A DNA stretch of 64,000 nucleotides from Acephala macrosclerotiorum (GCA_014904845.1 MU119425.1:28897-92896), one strand, 5' to 3'. Shown: positions 22,624-34,991, counted from the stretch's first letter. A program made the numbers and translations. The notes: generated by a model not told the origin, from the letters alone.

Positions 22624-25600
22624 TTACTTGGGGTGCATCGCTCCACCATTCTTGGGCTGTTTTGGAACCACTCTGTTCGCTTTTGTTATGATACTACACA
22701 GCATCTTGAGGTTGCCCTCCTGGTCAGCAATTCCTTTCTTAATTGTCGCAAGCGCCGCGTTCTTGGCCAGCTGGTTGACTTTGGGTAAATTAACGACGCC
22801 TGAAATGCCCCAGTCTCGGGCATGATTACAAAGCTGAATGATTCGCTGATTGTTATTGCTATAATCTTCCCTAGCTTTCGTTTTCTCAACATTGGTGCCC
22901 TCGCCGTCTTTGTTCTTATTCTTGTCATCCCTCTCCTTCGCTTTCTCTTTATCCTTCAACTCAGACTTAGGCACGAACTTGATCATTGGTCCAAGTACAG
23001 GGTCGAAGTAGGCAACTGGAACGTGATCCTCAGGCCACTTATCCTTCTTCTCTTTGGCCTCAGCGTTTTTCATCTTGATATTGAGCAAGAAGTCATCATA
23101 TTTCAGTGGCATCATTTTAGGGTCCGTATCCGGCCTGGGCTTGAAGACGGGCTCTCCCTTCGAATTCACAACCGGAATACCATCGTCGCCCATTTGTTGG
23201 ATTGGTTTCTGGGTTTTCCAAACTGACCAATGCATCAAAGTGAGTTCAGCCCATGACTGCGCAGCAACAGCTTCGTTCCATAATTGCTTGTATCTGCCAT
23301 TGTCTCCTTGGATCTCACTTTGGATGGGGCCAAATCTGGTACCGGGCATCCGGAAATCGTTCATGAATTGCCTTAATTGAAGAATGCGGTTCTCGAGGTT
23401 GATAATCTCGTGGATGACAAGATGTGTTGCAAGATCGTCTGATCGTGTAATGGGCGCCATGCTATTTTGAATTGCCGGAGCCCAAGGTGGAGGTTTTCTT
23501 TGATTGGAAAGTATACACTTCGTCATCGCTGTGATCGCATGTTGCATCGCGGTGTAGATCTCGAATCTCTTCTTCTCGCGTGAAGTTGGCTGTTTCTCGG
23601 TGTCGTCCCTCTTGAGCAGGCAGACATCCATCAGAACGTCATGAAGCGTTTGCTTGAGAACGAACTCGGTCTGTGGGATGATGACCCTGGTGAGGTGTGT
23701 GAACTCTTCAGCGGGTCGCTTCCGCACGAATTCGGTGTTGTTGCAGAGTCGAATGAGGATTTCTTGTAGTTGGACGCCTCTGTTGTACCATCGCTGGCAT
23801 TCTGTAACCGTAAGCTTCTCTATCAGACCAGATTCATGTGGTGCTGTAGGGTTGATAAACTGGTTGGACCTTGCGAGCAGTTGGACAACCTGAAGGCTGC
23901 CCAGCGGTTTTCCATCCTCTTGGGTGCTAAAATCGTTTCGTGCTGGCTCTGGTTTCCAGAATTGAAGTTGATCTGGCGCAACTGCTTGGAGTAAACTACT
24001 GAGTTCGATAACAGCTTGTACGATCTTTCCATAGATAGGAAATACCCGATAGTGATTCTGCTCGTAGGTGAGGATCTCGGTCTTCCAATCTTGTGGGCGA
24101 GTTGATTCGAGTCCGACTCTGACATCGATCACGTTCCCGCCTAGCCTCTCCAACTCGCGCTCGAGTCTGTTCTTGTATTTGGCATCCTCTGCTGCGTCTC
24201 TACGGATCATCTCAACTTGCAAGTCTGTCGTGTTGAGACCGGGAGTTCCGAGGGCTTGAAGACGCATCAAAGTCAATGTTGTCTCCTCTAGGTAAGATCT
24301 TATGGTGAAGTGCGCAACAGCGGCGTCGTCAAGCCCCTTCCATCGTTTGGCTGCATCGCGAGCCAAGAGATCATTCTCAGTCTGGTAATGCCTGTACTTG
24401 CCGCACGCAACTTGCAAGGCCAGTATCTCTCTCTGACAGATAGCTTCGTTCTGACACTTCTCCGAGTGGTGTTCTTTCTCTTTTGCCAGCTCCTGTCGGA
24501 GCATCGATGCCGCGAATGTCATATCTTTCAGATCTCTCTCAAGCGCCCTGGCACGAGCCTTCGTATTCTCCAGTTGGTCATGAGTGAGAGACCTATCTTG
24601 CCCAGCGCCTTGAGAATAGTTGACTTGAGTTTGAAGAACGCCGACCTGGGCTTTCCATGCAGCAAGTTCCTTGCGGTTCGCTGCTTTGATATCATCTGCT
24701 TCTGCCAGGAGTCGTCCAATCCTAGATCTTGCTTCATCCAGAGCACCTGCCAGATCGGGTTGCGGTGGTGGAAGGCCCCATGGGTAGCTGCGTGTAGAGC
24801 TGTCGTTTCGGGGAAGTTCAGCCATATACTTGTAGTTGTCCCGCTCGACTTGCAATCTGGTATTTTGGGCCCTAAGGTCGTCCTCTCGAAGCGCAGATTC
24901 GGTTAACAGATCCCTGTAATGTAGGATACTCTGGGAGAGGTCCTGTTTGTCGTGATCGCACTGGGCGGCTTGTCGATCGAGCTCGTCGCGGCATTGACAT
25001 AATGGTGCATGTGTGCATACTCTTTGCTGCGCCCAAGGAATGTCGTACATTCTGTGCCACGCAGCGATGAGTGCTGCAACAAGGTAGTCGTACAAGGAAG
25101 AGATGGAGTTGAAGGAAGGGTTCTGGGCTCCGGCGTGCATCCCTTGGATTAAATCATCAACAGTGAAGAATTGAATGGCGAATAGGACCGCCAGGGCAAT
25201 GATGATGGCGCCAATTGCAGCATAGAACCAGACGATATATCCAAGATTGTAAAGTACAGTGGGGACCATCACAGCTAGGAGTGATAGAGTAAAGGGGGTC
25301 GTAAGGACGTAGATGATCACACTACCAAGCTATAAGAGTTAGAAAGAACTCAGGGTGCGGATTCCAACCACATACCTGTCGGCCAAACCATGGGCCAAGA
25401 AACCATACAGAGATCGCAAACACCAAAATCTGTCTCTAGTTAGTTTAGAAAAATTGCTAGATTCGAAGGCTTACTAGTATAGGAGACCTGCCAAAGGGAC
25501 CTAGCGTATGAAAGAAAAAGTCTTGTGTGATGAGAAACAATTGCCCTTGTCGCTCAAATCCAGCTTCATTCCCGGAACATCTGTTCCATCTCGAATAATC

Positions 25601-25888
25601 GGAGAATGACAAGTCCCAGAAAGGTTTCAACTCTTGCTTGATCGCTGTGCAAGAGTCTTGTACAACATCATCCCACAGCGCAGCCCGAAAGTAGGCAATG
25701 CAGTAATTGAATGTGCCGAAGAAGAATTTGAAGGAAAATCCAAATATGGAGCCGCCGACAAGGACAATCGTTATGAAGTAAACTATTCTTTCATTTGCGG
25801 GGTTTTCTGCCCACCATATTCGAAGCTCGTTACGATACCAGGCAGCGCTTCCGTGTGCTGGACGTTGAGGGGGGTCAAGACCATCCAT
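22624..25888 (-). CDS. Gene C: large membrane plus coiled-coil protein of unknown function
   Basis: Exons 25888-25475, 25429-25376 and 25329-22624, all phase 0, 1057 residues. A hydrophilic start (MDGLDPPQRPAHGSAAW) precedes a helix (YFITIVLVGGSIFGFSF). Several further helices in the second and third exons follow (ILVFAISVWFLGPWFG; IVWFYAAIGAIIIALAVLFAI). A Cys/His patch (CTHAPLCQC) comes next, like that of gene B in the same place, then about 350 residues of coiled coil. A mixed helical region comes after that, with Lys/Glu-rich sequence (KSELKDKEKAKERDDKNKNK) and a short globular-looking end. No catalytic motif is recognised. The order helix cluster, Cys patch, coiled coil is shared with gene B, which suggests but does not prove common origin. 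Confidence 0.78.
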
Positions 25889-26428
25889 GGCCAGACAAGG
25901 GAGGTGTCTGCCACTATTTGTAGATGGGTCGGCTGCGTGAAGATAACCTAATTGGCCACGAACTTGTCGATGGTGTACCTCGAGTTAGTAGAAGCTAACA
26001 ATAGCAATTGCAAAATTGAGTACGATTCGAGAGAATGTGCAGTCAAAAGGCAGGCACGATGAATTGAGATCGCTCAATGTGGGTGACTTGAGAACAAAGG
26101 GATGTGCCCGAGAATGGCCAGCAACAAAGAAACATCGATGTACATGCGCGCAACACAATCCAGGACTGGCAGATGCCGATAACGGAAAGATTTGACAATG
26201 AAACATGAACGAAGGAGAGAACATAGAATTGTTTTTCCTATCTGGTGCATCAATCGAGAAAATGCGGTCGCACGGATTTTGGGTTATGGCAGACATTGTA
26301 GTCCTGTAAATGTCGTATATTCCGTAGGACATTGAACATACGTCTGATGGGGAAGCAATGCAGGATAGTGGTATTTGTGAAACTCCCAAGCAAAATCAAT
26401 CCATCAATTCCATAGGCTCGTGTATAGG
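25889..26428. other. Intergenic, no gene seen
   Basis: Upstream region of gene C and 3' flank of the PAP2 gene. A minus-strand open frame at about 25985-26389 is Cys/Ser-rich with no conserved feature and is taken as chance. Confidence 0.4.
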
Positions 26429-27496
26429 TTACTGTTCGTCCTCCTCGTCGCTGACTTCAAAATCTCCTGCAGATCTAGCAACTTCCTCATCATTCTTGAT
26501 CTTTCCAAAGCCGCCATTGAACATCGATTCTCGGGATGGGTATGGTTCATCGCACTTCGTTGTTCGCAATTGTGGGTAGTATCTTCGATAGGAAAAGTAG
26601 GCAATACCCATTCCGAGGATGGAGCCACAGGTTACGTCGTAAACATCGTGTCTACACCGAGTTAGCATGAATCGCTATCAGCAAGTGATTTCGCGCACCT
26701 GTAGTCCTCGCAACGGCTAATCGCAATCATAGCAGCCCCAAGCAATGGTGCAATAGCAAGCAATGCTCTGGAGAGGTCGGTTCTAGGCCGGAATACATGC
26801 ATCTGTCCAGCAAAGAACAGAGCAAGAAACCCTAGGCCACTAAATGCAAATGACGAATGTCCAGAAGGAAAGCTCCTCCATCCATCGTGTAATGTATGAT
26901 GATCTGTTTCTGTGCAGACCTCAATATTGACTAGAGCGTCCTTCGGTGTTCCTACCGCTGGTTTGCATCGAGATATCAAGTCTGGTCGAGGTCGTCCTAC
27001 GGCGTTCTTGATCACATCTGTGATAAAAAGTGTGAGGAATATGCTGATTAGAAATCCCAGGAGTGTAACATGGAATTTGTGCAGCGAGGCCTTTGTAACA
27101 GAGAGCCAGAGAATCAAAACGATGAATGGTATCCCTCCGGCATAGGCAATATTCCACGGCACAGGGACTCTTTCTACCAAAGCATGCGGGTATTGTAAAT
27201 TGATATTGTTGATGAAGAACATTCGATGGAAGGGTTCGACGAGGAATACAAGCTGTACCACTATCAGAAAGACCGAAGCTATTCGCCACTCGAGGGAATT
27301 ACTAGGATATATGCGGTGAGGAGGAGAGCAAGGCCAACATAGTCTGGGGCGTAGGTTTTCTACGATTGCAATCAGTACCTACGTATAGCTTCTTTAAGTG
27401 GTGAAGGGTACGAACCTCCCAGAACCTAGCAACTGAGCCTATCCAACCTGTTCGTGAAGCAAGGCCTCCCGATGGAGACCTTGTATTGCGAGGCAT
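26429..27496 (-). CDS. PAP2-family lipid phosphatase (phosphatidate/diacylglycerol-pyrophosphate type)
   Basis: Integral membrane phosphatase removing phosphate from phosphatidic acid, diacylglycerol pyrophosphate or related lipids, like yeast Dpp1/Lpp1. Exons 27496-27416, 27359-27303, 27252-26699 and 26651-26429 give 304 residues. All three superfamily motifs are present: C1 KNAVGRPRPD, C2 FPSGHSS, C3 SRCEDYRHDVYD. The last spans the third intron, which confirms that splice. Several hydrophobic helices lie between them (LLGFLISIFLTLFITDV, LGFLALFFAG). The C-terminus is acidic and cytosolic (EVSDEEDEQ). Exact substrate cannot be told from sequence. It is divergent from med7. Confidence 0.92.
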
Positions 27497-27860
27497 TGTC
27501 GATGGGATTCTTCTAGCGGGGGTTTGTCATTGCTAAAGATTATACCGCGAAAGCAATCGAGACATGGAAGAATATCAATAAGAGGTTTAGGTGGTTGACG
27601 TATTCCTGGGAGTGACACGCGACCAAACTCCGTCCTGTGCATCGACATTGGTGCATCCTCAGCCTTGCTAACATAATCACCTCGATCTTACGTTAAGCCA
27701 GCCCAGGGCTCTCCGAACCAAACATAAACAGCACAAAACAACTATAAACGACAACGAAAGGATTAGCCGCACAGAGTACTGCCCTTGGAGTATTTCTTCG
27801 CCGACTACCAGCTTCGCAGACCTCGATTACCCTCCGGCGACGGGGACACGCCCAGTCGCA
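27497..27860. promoter_or_regulatory. Shared upstream region of the PAP2 and med7 genes
   Basis: 364 bp between two divergent start codons. No specific sites are recognised. Confidence 0.4.
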
Positions 27861-28701
27861 ATGGAGCAACCGCAGGAAGCCCCCGCCCTCGCCACAGCCT
27901 TCCCAGCTCCTCCTCCCTTCTGGCAGTCCTTTACAAAAGAGAACCTCGATCGCATAAAGGAATTGCGCGGGGTGGCACCAACCTCCAAAGACTACGACGG
28001 AGCAACGGGGCTCCCACGACGAATATTGGACCTTCCACCAGAACTACGACTCCTACAGCCTCCAGACCAACCCGCAGACGGGAAGTATAGGTTATTTGGG
28101 GACATATATGACGTATGGACATCCCCGGAAATGTGGAAGTGCAATTGAAGCTGACCGGAGCTCTCTCAAGCTCAACACACCACTCTATAGCCTCCAAGAT
28201 CAAAATGTCGAACAGCTCTTTACACCACCCGGGTCGCCAAGCGAGAGCGGAACGGCAAAGAATTTCGATCGCGCATTCATTCTTAAGAAATTGGCCAAAT
28301 CACTACTGTTGAATTTTCTGGAATTGGTGGGCATCATGGCTGTCAATCCTGGGCAAGATCCGAATGCGCCCCCTCCCCCTCCTGGCGTTGAACGACATCT
28401 ATTTGCGTACGAAGAGAAGATCGCAGATCTCCAGACCATATTTCTTAATTTCCACCATCTGCTGAATGAATATCGGCCACATCAAGCGAGGGAGAGTTTG
28501 ATTCTTATGATGCAGGACCAGCTGGACAAATCGAGGGCGGAGACACAAGGGATCAGAGAGATGAAGGCGAAAGTGGAGGGGATACTGGAAGGATTAAGTC
28601 AAGCGAAGCTCGCTGAGTTTGCGGAGATGAATGGCAAAGGAGGCCAGGACGATTTGGAGGGGAAAGACGTTTGGGACGAGCTGGAGAAGGAATTTGATTG
28701 A
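27861..28701 (+). CDS. med7: Mediator complex subunit Med7
   Basis: Nuclear subunit of the middle module of Mediator, which links activators to RNA polymerase II. Exons 27861-28112 and 28171-28701, phase 0, 260 residues, the usual fungal length. N-terminal family signature: FPAPPPFWQSFTKENLDRI, then LPPELRLLQPPDQPADGKY. After the 58-bp intron come VEQLFTPPGSPSE and the conserved helical region LLLNFLELVGIMAVNP, then IADLQTIFLNFHHLLNEYRPHQARESL and a coiled-coil C-terminus that in the family pairs with Med21. An overlapping open frame beginning near 27785 in another phase has no support. Confidence 0.95.
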
Positions 28702-29147
28702 GCAGAAGTCCAGGAGGCGACGACGACATTTGAGCACCATATTGTCCTAAATGCAGCCGAACATCGAAGGCTACTATGCCGGAGAAGAATACTATATGCA
28801 GATTTATACGTTTCAAGAAGCATCGGAACATAGCCAGGGCAGCTTTGGGCCAAGTCGGAAGACTGCATCCGCCCTTGATCTGGGCCAGTGATAGAATGAA
28901 GAGCAAGGCATGCACACTCATTGGACAGATGACATTCTCGAAAGCATGGTTTTATTGCAGAAACTCGTCGAAAGTCTCCCATTGATATCAGCTCCCCGGA
29001 TGTGTCGTTGTCCCAATCCATCGTAAACCCATATTTCAAGCATCTCACCTCGCCCAATTGGTATCATTCAACTCCCACCATCCTCTCCACGTTCCATTAT
29101 CCCTAGTTCCTCCTCAACCCCATCTGTCATATTTTCCCAAACATCCC
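28702..29147. other. Intergenic, no gene seen
   Basis: 3' flanks of two convergent genes. No supported coding sequence. Confidence 0.4.
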
Positions 29148-29321
29148 CTACATCACAGTGCACGGAATAGGAATGCAACAGCACTCATACCCGTCGCATT
29201 CAATGCACTTGGTCTTTCCACTCGCACCAGTCTCCGGCTTGACGATGCTGCTAATTGTCGAGGCGGCGGAAGAGCCTGGGCCATTACGGTTTACGAGGCC
29301 GTTGGAAGATGAGGTGTACAT
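29148..29321 (-). CDS. 57-residue Cys-rich protein with C-terminal CaaX box
   Basis: Starts at ATG 29321 and ends at 29148. The N-terminal half is Ser/Gly/Asn-rich (MYTSSSNGLVNRNGPGSSA). The end is Cys-rich and finishes CIECDGYECCCIPIPCTVM. The last four residues, CTVM, fit a CaaX prenylation box of the farnesyl type (X = Met, as in Ras CVVM/CVIM), with four to five upstream Cys that could be palmitoylated or bind metal. So the product may be a small membrane-anchored peptide. The open frame extends upstream but without an ATG. A CTACATTCAAG acceptor-like sequence directly before the ATG suggests an intron in the leader. No family is recognised with certainty. Confidence 0.6.
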   Translation of the reverse strand: MYTSSSNGLVNRNGPGSSAASTISSIVKPETGASGKTKCIECDGYECCCIPIPCTVM

Positions 29322-30448
29322 CTTGAATGTAGGTTTCTGGAGGGGGTTGTTAGTAGCGAGGCTGTGGATTTGTGGATGTTTGGTGGCAGGGACGGGAGGG
29401 AAAGAATTGGAGTAAAACTGAGATGGCGAAGGTGACAACCTACGTTTTGTTTATGGAAGCGAAGCGAAGTGAAGTGAGTGTTTGATTTGTTTTCGAGAGC
29501 TGGAATATGCTTGATGGAGAGATGTGGGATTTGAGATCTGATCTGATGATGTCCGTCGTTGGTGGACAAGGCTGAAAGTATTGTGTTGTTCTTGGGGCTT
29601 GCTCCTCAAGATGGACAGACAATATTGGAAAGAGATGTTGTACTTGCCAGAGCTTTGTCGTTGAAAGAAAGTAAAGATGAATTTATGTCGAAGTTGGAGG
29701 CTTAAATCTGGTTTGATAGACGTTCTTGGCGAGTGGATGAATCTTGGAATGAATCTCGAAGTGAATAGTGATTGGTTAATGTGATTGTTTACACGCAATG
29801 GGGGTGGCGCAGACTCAGCCACACTTGGCTAATTTCACATCCGCACTTTTCTGTTTTGGAGAAGACAACACCATCACCACCAGCTTCAATTCATACGTGC
29901 CTAAAGACCATCAGCTTTCTACTGTTGATCAAGTCACCCCATAACTCCGAAGGGCCAAGATACTCCTGCTCCTATTAAGTTAAGGTTAAACGGTCCTGAG
30001 CAACAACATCTTGCCAAGTGGCTTCTCTCGATACATTCTCTTTTCGTACAGCAGTCATCCTTCTCCTTTACACTGCTTCTCGTCCTCTGATGTTTTATGT
30101 ATGTGTCGCCGAAGATATACTCACTTCTCGCGGCACCACCTTCAGCCTCAAGCTAGTAGGCGCTTCGAAGTTTCAGCTCGAGAAGCTCAATGCCAAATGC
30201 CGCCAGGCTGACAGCGACCATTTTCAGGGCATCTCAATCAAAAATGCGACCTTATAATCTAAGATTAGCATGCCTATCTCCTATCAATTACTGGATAAAT
30301 CCAGGTGCCAATTTCTACTCCCATGCCGATGCGGCGCAGCACCCCAATCGTTACATGTTGTGTGGCTGTTCCTACATGAGCGCCAAAATGTCTCTCGAAG
30401 CTTGAATTTCTTTTCCTCTACAATTGTTTCGCGACAGTGACGGGCATC
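29322..30448. other. Intergenic; leaders of divergent genes
   Basis: Contains the long leader and promoter of the small CaaX-protein gene on the minus strand and the upstream region of the next plus-strand gene. Open frames here start at non-ATG codons and show no conserved features. Confidence 0.4.
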
Positions 30449-31518
30449 ATGACGACCTCACGCCCCCTCGAGATCAGCAATGGCGTTACCACAAGTTGGA
30501 TTCCTTTCACAACTCCAGGACTTTCGATTGCGGTAGGATGTTCGTCTGCCATGTACATTGTGCCTGGAAGCAATGAGGTAGTCGCGTTCGACGTATGGCA
30601 GGGACAGAATATCCCATTCGCATTGCAATGTCTGCCAATAGAGGTCTCAAGATCATATTCGCAGGCTGGAACGGGGGCGATGAGGACGAGTCTGGGGCCA
30701 TTTCACTGTCCAAGTGACTTCTCAACTGCGACGACAAGCTCTATCGACGCAATCAGTACTTCTGTTATATGCTGCCCATCGTAAATATTCCCTTTTCATC
30801 CGAATTTGAAGCATGCTAAGCGAAAAACAGAGAGTACCAGTTAAGTCAAGGGCCTGGAACCAATACGAATTGCATATCTACCCTCACCGCAGGATCTATC
30901 GTCCCGAAGAGTCTGTATGCACCAGGAGGAACATGGGTGTCATGGAACGATACTACGATTAGCAGCGTGGGCGCCACGATTGTAGGAAACATGGTCAATG
31001 GCTACATATTCGCCTCCTTGACTTCTTCCTCCTCTTCGGCATCCCAAACAGGGACCACAACCACAACAAACAACACACCGGCAATCGTGCAAACGGGTGC
31101 TGCCACAACAATATATGCAACAGCAACGCACAATCCTGTGAAGGCGTACAACCAGGGTCTCAAAACGGGTGCGAAGGCAGGGATAGCCGTGGCCGCTATC
31201 GTGGTAGCTCTGGCAATCGTCGCGTTGCTGATATTCGGTTCGTACAGACAGAGGCGGCAGAAAGGGGTGCCAGTAGATGTTCACAAGAAAGAGGGAAGTG
31301 AGCCGAGTCCTGAGGTGGTTGAGAAAGGGGCGAGTGATGTGGGAGCTGTTGGAGGAGAAGAAGGTGTAAATCATCCGATGGCTACTTATCAAAATACTCT
31401 ATCGCCTACATTTGCTAGTGGTTATGAGACAGCAAGCGAGCATCCGAGGGTTGATGGGATGTACAATAATGATTCGGGACCGCATGAGTTGGATGGCCGT
31501 CATGGCCGCGTTAGCTGA
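30449..31518 (+). CDS. Single-pass Ser/Thr-rich membrane protein (fungal PLEISN-type)
   Basis: Exons 30449-30780 and 30831-31518 give 339 residues. The intron is 50 bp with GCTAAG branch and AACAG acceptor. The protein begins TTSRPLEISNGVTTSWIPFT with no clear signal peptide, typical for this ascomycete-specific group. It has a conserved Cys pattern (GCSS, LQCLP, FHCPSDF, VICCPSEYQ), a Ser/Thr-rich stalk (SSSSSASQTGTTTTTNNT), one transmembrane helix (AGIAVAAIVVALAIVALLIF) and a cytoplasmic tail starting GSYRQRRQ. Likely cell-surface with an extracellular N-terminus. Its role is unknown; wall sensing is only an analogy with other Ser/Thr-stalk proteins. Confidence 0.8.
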
Positions 31519-31881
31519 TTGAATGGAACATCATTCAACATTGTCTCCCAAGTCTGAGAGCTTTGGAGGTTTTGATCTAGTCTGCCAACTATTCAAGACT
31601 GCTGCATCCAAACGGATAACAATTAGTACGAGCTGCTGACCCCAGAATTTGGTGCTCCTTGGTTAGTCCATTCGTTGTACTCTTGCCAGAAAGGAGTCGA
31701 TCATCGGAATTGTCTCACCTGTCAACTGTGCCACATTTGGGCTTATACAGCCTAAATTCACCATCGCTCGTCGACTTATATGACTTTGTACCTGTCATGC
31801 CAACCATACTCCTCTTTTTCGTTTGCCATTGTATTCACTGAATTTGGAAATTTTTGCTGATCGTTCACGACAGAAACCAAA
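31519..31881. other. Intergenic
   Basis: 3' flank of the membrane protein gene and promoter of the oxidoreductase. No features recognised. Confidence 0.4.
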
Positions 31882-33729
31882 ATGCGTGTCCGCTTTGATG
31901 TTTCAGCGCTCCTTCTCATCTTCTTCAATCTCACTCTCGCTCAATCCTCAGTTCAAAGTCCACTCATCCCAGGAACTGACTCCGATTGCCACAATACGGT
32001 ACTTCCATCCCTAGCTCCAACTACCTATAGCACCGATTAACAAAACACAGTGCTCCGCATTAGTAAACGAGCTCGGAGCCTCTGCCTTCTATGACCCCTC
32101 CTCAACTCTCCCTGGTTTTCGAGACTCCCTATACACCACACAGCAAAGAAACATCATCCCAGCATGTATTGTCACGCCCACTTCGCCCCAAGAAGTTTCA
32201 GCTGCAATCACCATCATCCGGCAACACTCGTGCATTTTCGCCGTTAAGTCAGGTGGTCACTCGATGTGCATTGGAGCTAGCAATGCTCAAGGAGGGATTA
32301 CTATTGATTTGAGGAAGCTGGATGATGTTGTTGTTGACGAGGGATTGGAGTGGGCGAGGGTTGGGACGGGCAATAAGTGGAAACGGGTTTATGAGGTGCT
32401 TGAGCCTTTAGGGAGGACGGCTGTTGGAGGGAGGGATGGAGAGGTTGGTGTTGGGGGTTTCATTTTGGGAGGAGGGATCAGTTTTGTGTCTCGTCGATAT
32501 GGATGGGCTTTGGACAATGTCCGGAATTTCGAGGTACCTTCTTTTTTAGCCCCGTACTTGAGGATATAGCTGACACGCACAGGTTGTTCTCGCAAACGGA
32601 TCCCTAACAAACATCAACCAAGTCTCCTCCCCAGATCTCTACTGGGCGCTGCGAGGTGGTGGCAACAACTTCGGCGTTGTCACGAACTTCGACCTAGATA
32701 TCTATCCCCAAGGCCCTGTTTGGGGAGGCCAAAACCTCTGGCTCCTCGACCCCACTTCTCTGTCCTCTCAATACTCTCGACTCAATATCACCACTCCGCC
32801 TTTCAACTTCTCTCTTTCATCCATGAAGAATACCATTTTATCTAGTATCACGAAGATCATCTGCAAGCTCGGCTATTTCTTGACCAGCCAAGAGGCACAT
32901 CGAGCATTTAGGAATGTCGTGTTAGCAGAGCAAAATGACGTCTATGCTCAGATGTGGATGAGCTATACCTATGTCTGGCAAATCGATCAATTCCTCTTCG
33001 GAGCCGCGCTCGTTTACAGTAGACCTGAGGAATGGCCGCCTATCTTCGAAGGCTACAAAAAATTGAAGAGCTTGTACAACACAGCCAAGATACAGAACTT
33101 TACATCGGTGTTTAAAGAAGTTGCTGATATGAATCAGATTGGGTATCGGTGAGTGCAAAGTATTGAATCGACGGGAAGGATGGCTGATGATAGGACAGGC
33201 AAATGTGGGCGCCGATCGCGATAAAGATGGACGAAGAGTTTCTTGAAAAGATTTTCGACATGTATTTGATTGAGGTGCAGGCTGTGAAGCACATCAAGGA
33301 TGTCATTCCTGCTATCGTTGTACAGCCTATCAACAAGGACGAGATCGCCATTTTCAAGGAGAACGGTGGGAATTGTCTCGGGATTGAAGACGTCGATGGG
33401 CCCTTGATCCGTAAGTCTCTCTTTCTTGAGACCATTGTTTATTCTGGCTGAAGGTTTGCATAGTGTTTACCGTAGCGTTCCGCTGGTCACTCGCAGAAGA
33501 CGACGAAGTGATGAACAGAGTGGGAAATGCAATCCTCGAGAAATCAGTAGAGATGGCGAAAGAAAGGGGGGCATATCACAGATACATATACATGAATTAT
33601 GCGAATGGAAGTCAAGATGTGTTTGCCGGGTATGGAGAAGAGAATCGCGCGAGACTGAGGGGAATTCAGAAGAGGTATGATCCAGAGGGCGTGTTCAGTC
33701 GACTGCAGCCTGGGTATTTCAAGGTGTGA
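31882..33729 (+). CDS. Secreted FAD-linked oxidoreductase (berberine-bridge-enzyme-like)
   Basis: Oxidises an unknown small molecule or carbohydrate using covalently bound FAD. Exons 31882-31998, 32051-32533, 32583-33148, 33199-33410 and 33464-33729 are in phase and give 547 residues. Signal peptide at the start (DVSALLLIFFNLTLAQ). PCMH-type FAD domain: IVTPTSPQEVSAAITIIR, FAVKSGGHSMCIGAS (the His after GG is the usual attachment point), GGFILGGGISFVSRRYGWAL, then LYWALRGGGNNFGVVTNF. The Cys found as second attachment point in bicovalent members is not seen at the usual place. The C-terminal berberine-bridge motif is visible as YMNYANGSQDVFAGYGEEN and RYDPEGVFSRLQPGYFK. N-glycosylation sites (NITT, NFSLS) fit secretion. 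No biosynthetic cluster surrounds it, so the substrate is open. Confidence 0.93.
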
Positions 33730-34991
33730 AGACTACTTTGAAGCTTGGTGGATGTTGTAATAGACTTGATGTCAGTAATAGACGCCATCACTCGACGCTT
33801 CGATCAACAAGCTCCCAACATTATTCAGTGACTGAACCTTTTGCGTCTGCAGTGGCGCTTATGGGCTCGAAAAGGGGGTTCTCGCTTAAACCTCACCCCG
33901 CACTTGCTTACCTCTACTCCTTAGTCAAGGAGTAGACAGCGCAACTAAATATCAAATTGAAGCTTGCTGCTCTGTGTGTAAATTGCCTCTTGGAGTTAAT
34001 ACGGAACACAACGAGAATACACCCACTCAACCCCCAGCATGGTAAGGAGATTCTCGCTTCAGGAACCAATGTGTTATGGCCGCCATCTCTTCGAGTTGAA
34101 ACACTTACTTTTTCGCTCGAACGCAGCTACATGAGCAACATAACAGAGACTCTGTATACCTCTCATAAGTGGTATGGCGCTGCTTCTAAAAGGGAAATAG
34201 AATGCAAGATGTTCCCTTCGGTACGTGCTTGGGAGGTGCGGTCGAAGCAGGAACTGGGTGCTGAGCTGAGCTCCTCCGAAGTCCCAAGACGAAAGCCATT
34301 TGGTGATTTAGACAAGCAGCAATCGTCCCTCCAATTTGTGAGACATCGTATCAAACGAGGAAAAGAGACGGGACAATTGAAATTTCGCGAACACAATCAT
34401 CTTCAAACCCAACTCTTCTCTTAGAAATGGAAAGTATTTGTCGCATTGCAAAAATACATACGAGATATATGCCGCTCAGCATCGCCACAAACGACATTGC
34501 TACCTTCAAAGCTTCTAATTGTCCAACTCTGATTAATGCAAAATGAATTGCAGAATATCGAATCCTAGGGACAGACAAAAAAAAGATTAGCGCATGGAGT
34601 CGCGGGGGCCACACAGTAACGTTACCCCGCTCGAAGTTATTATATTAGGGCTGGGGAGAGTAGAGCTGCCTATTACTCGTACACAAATTTGATATGCAAA
34701 GCAATAATGTCCCTCAAAATTGGAAGAATGAGATCGTCGCCGACGGAAGGGAAACTTTCAACCCCACCTCGGCCCATCATTGTTCCTGCCTATTCTGCCA
34801 TCCCTGACCGCCCCCCACAACTACCAAAATCTCGAACTATCAACTGTTGCCTTCCCTCCTCCGAGCATACACATTGATATTCTACGACAGTTCTAGACAC
34901 GACATTCTTTCACCAAGTCCCAGATATCTCGATATTGGAACGTCTACCAGTATCGTTTCCTTCTACAACCTAGCGCACAGAAGCCGGCATC
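33730..34991. other. Intergenic, no supported gene
   Basis: An open frame at 33957-34424 begins at TTG, lacks any conserved feature and has no good splice context. Probably 3' flank of the oxidoreductase and promoter and leader of the RGG protein gene (C/T-rich from about 34780). Confidence 0.4.

Noticed and set aside
24310..24906. 198-codon plus-strand frame opposite gene C
   Set aside because: Antisense to a well-supported exon; no conserved features.
33957..34424. 155-codon open frame after the FAD oxidoreductase
   Set aside because: TTG start, no conserved feature, no good splice context.
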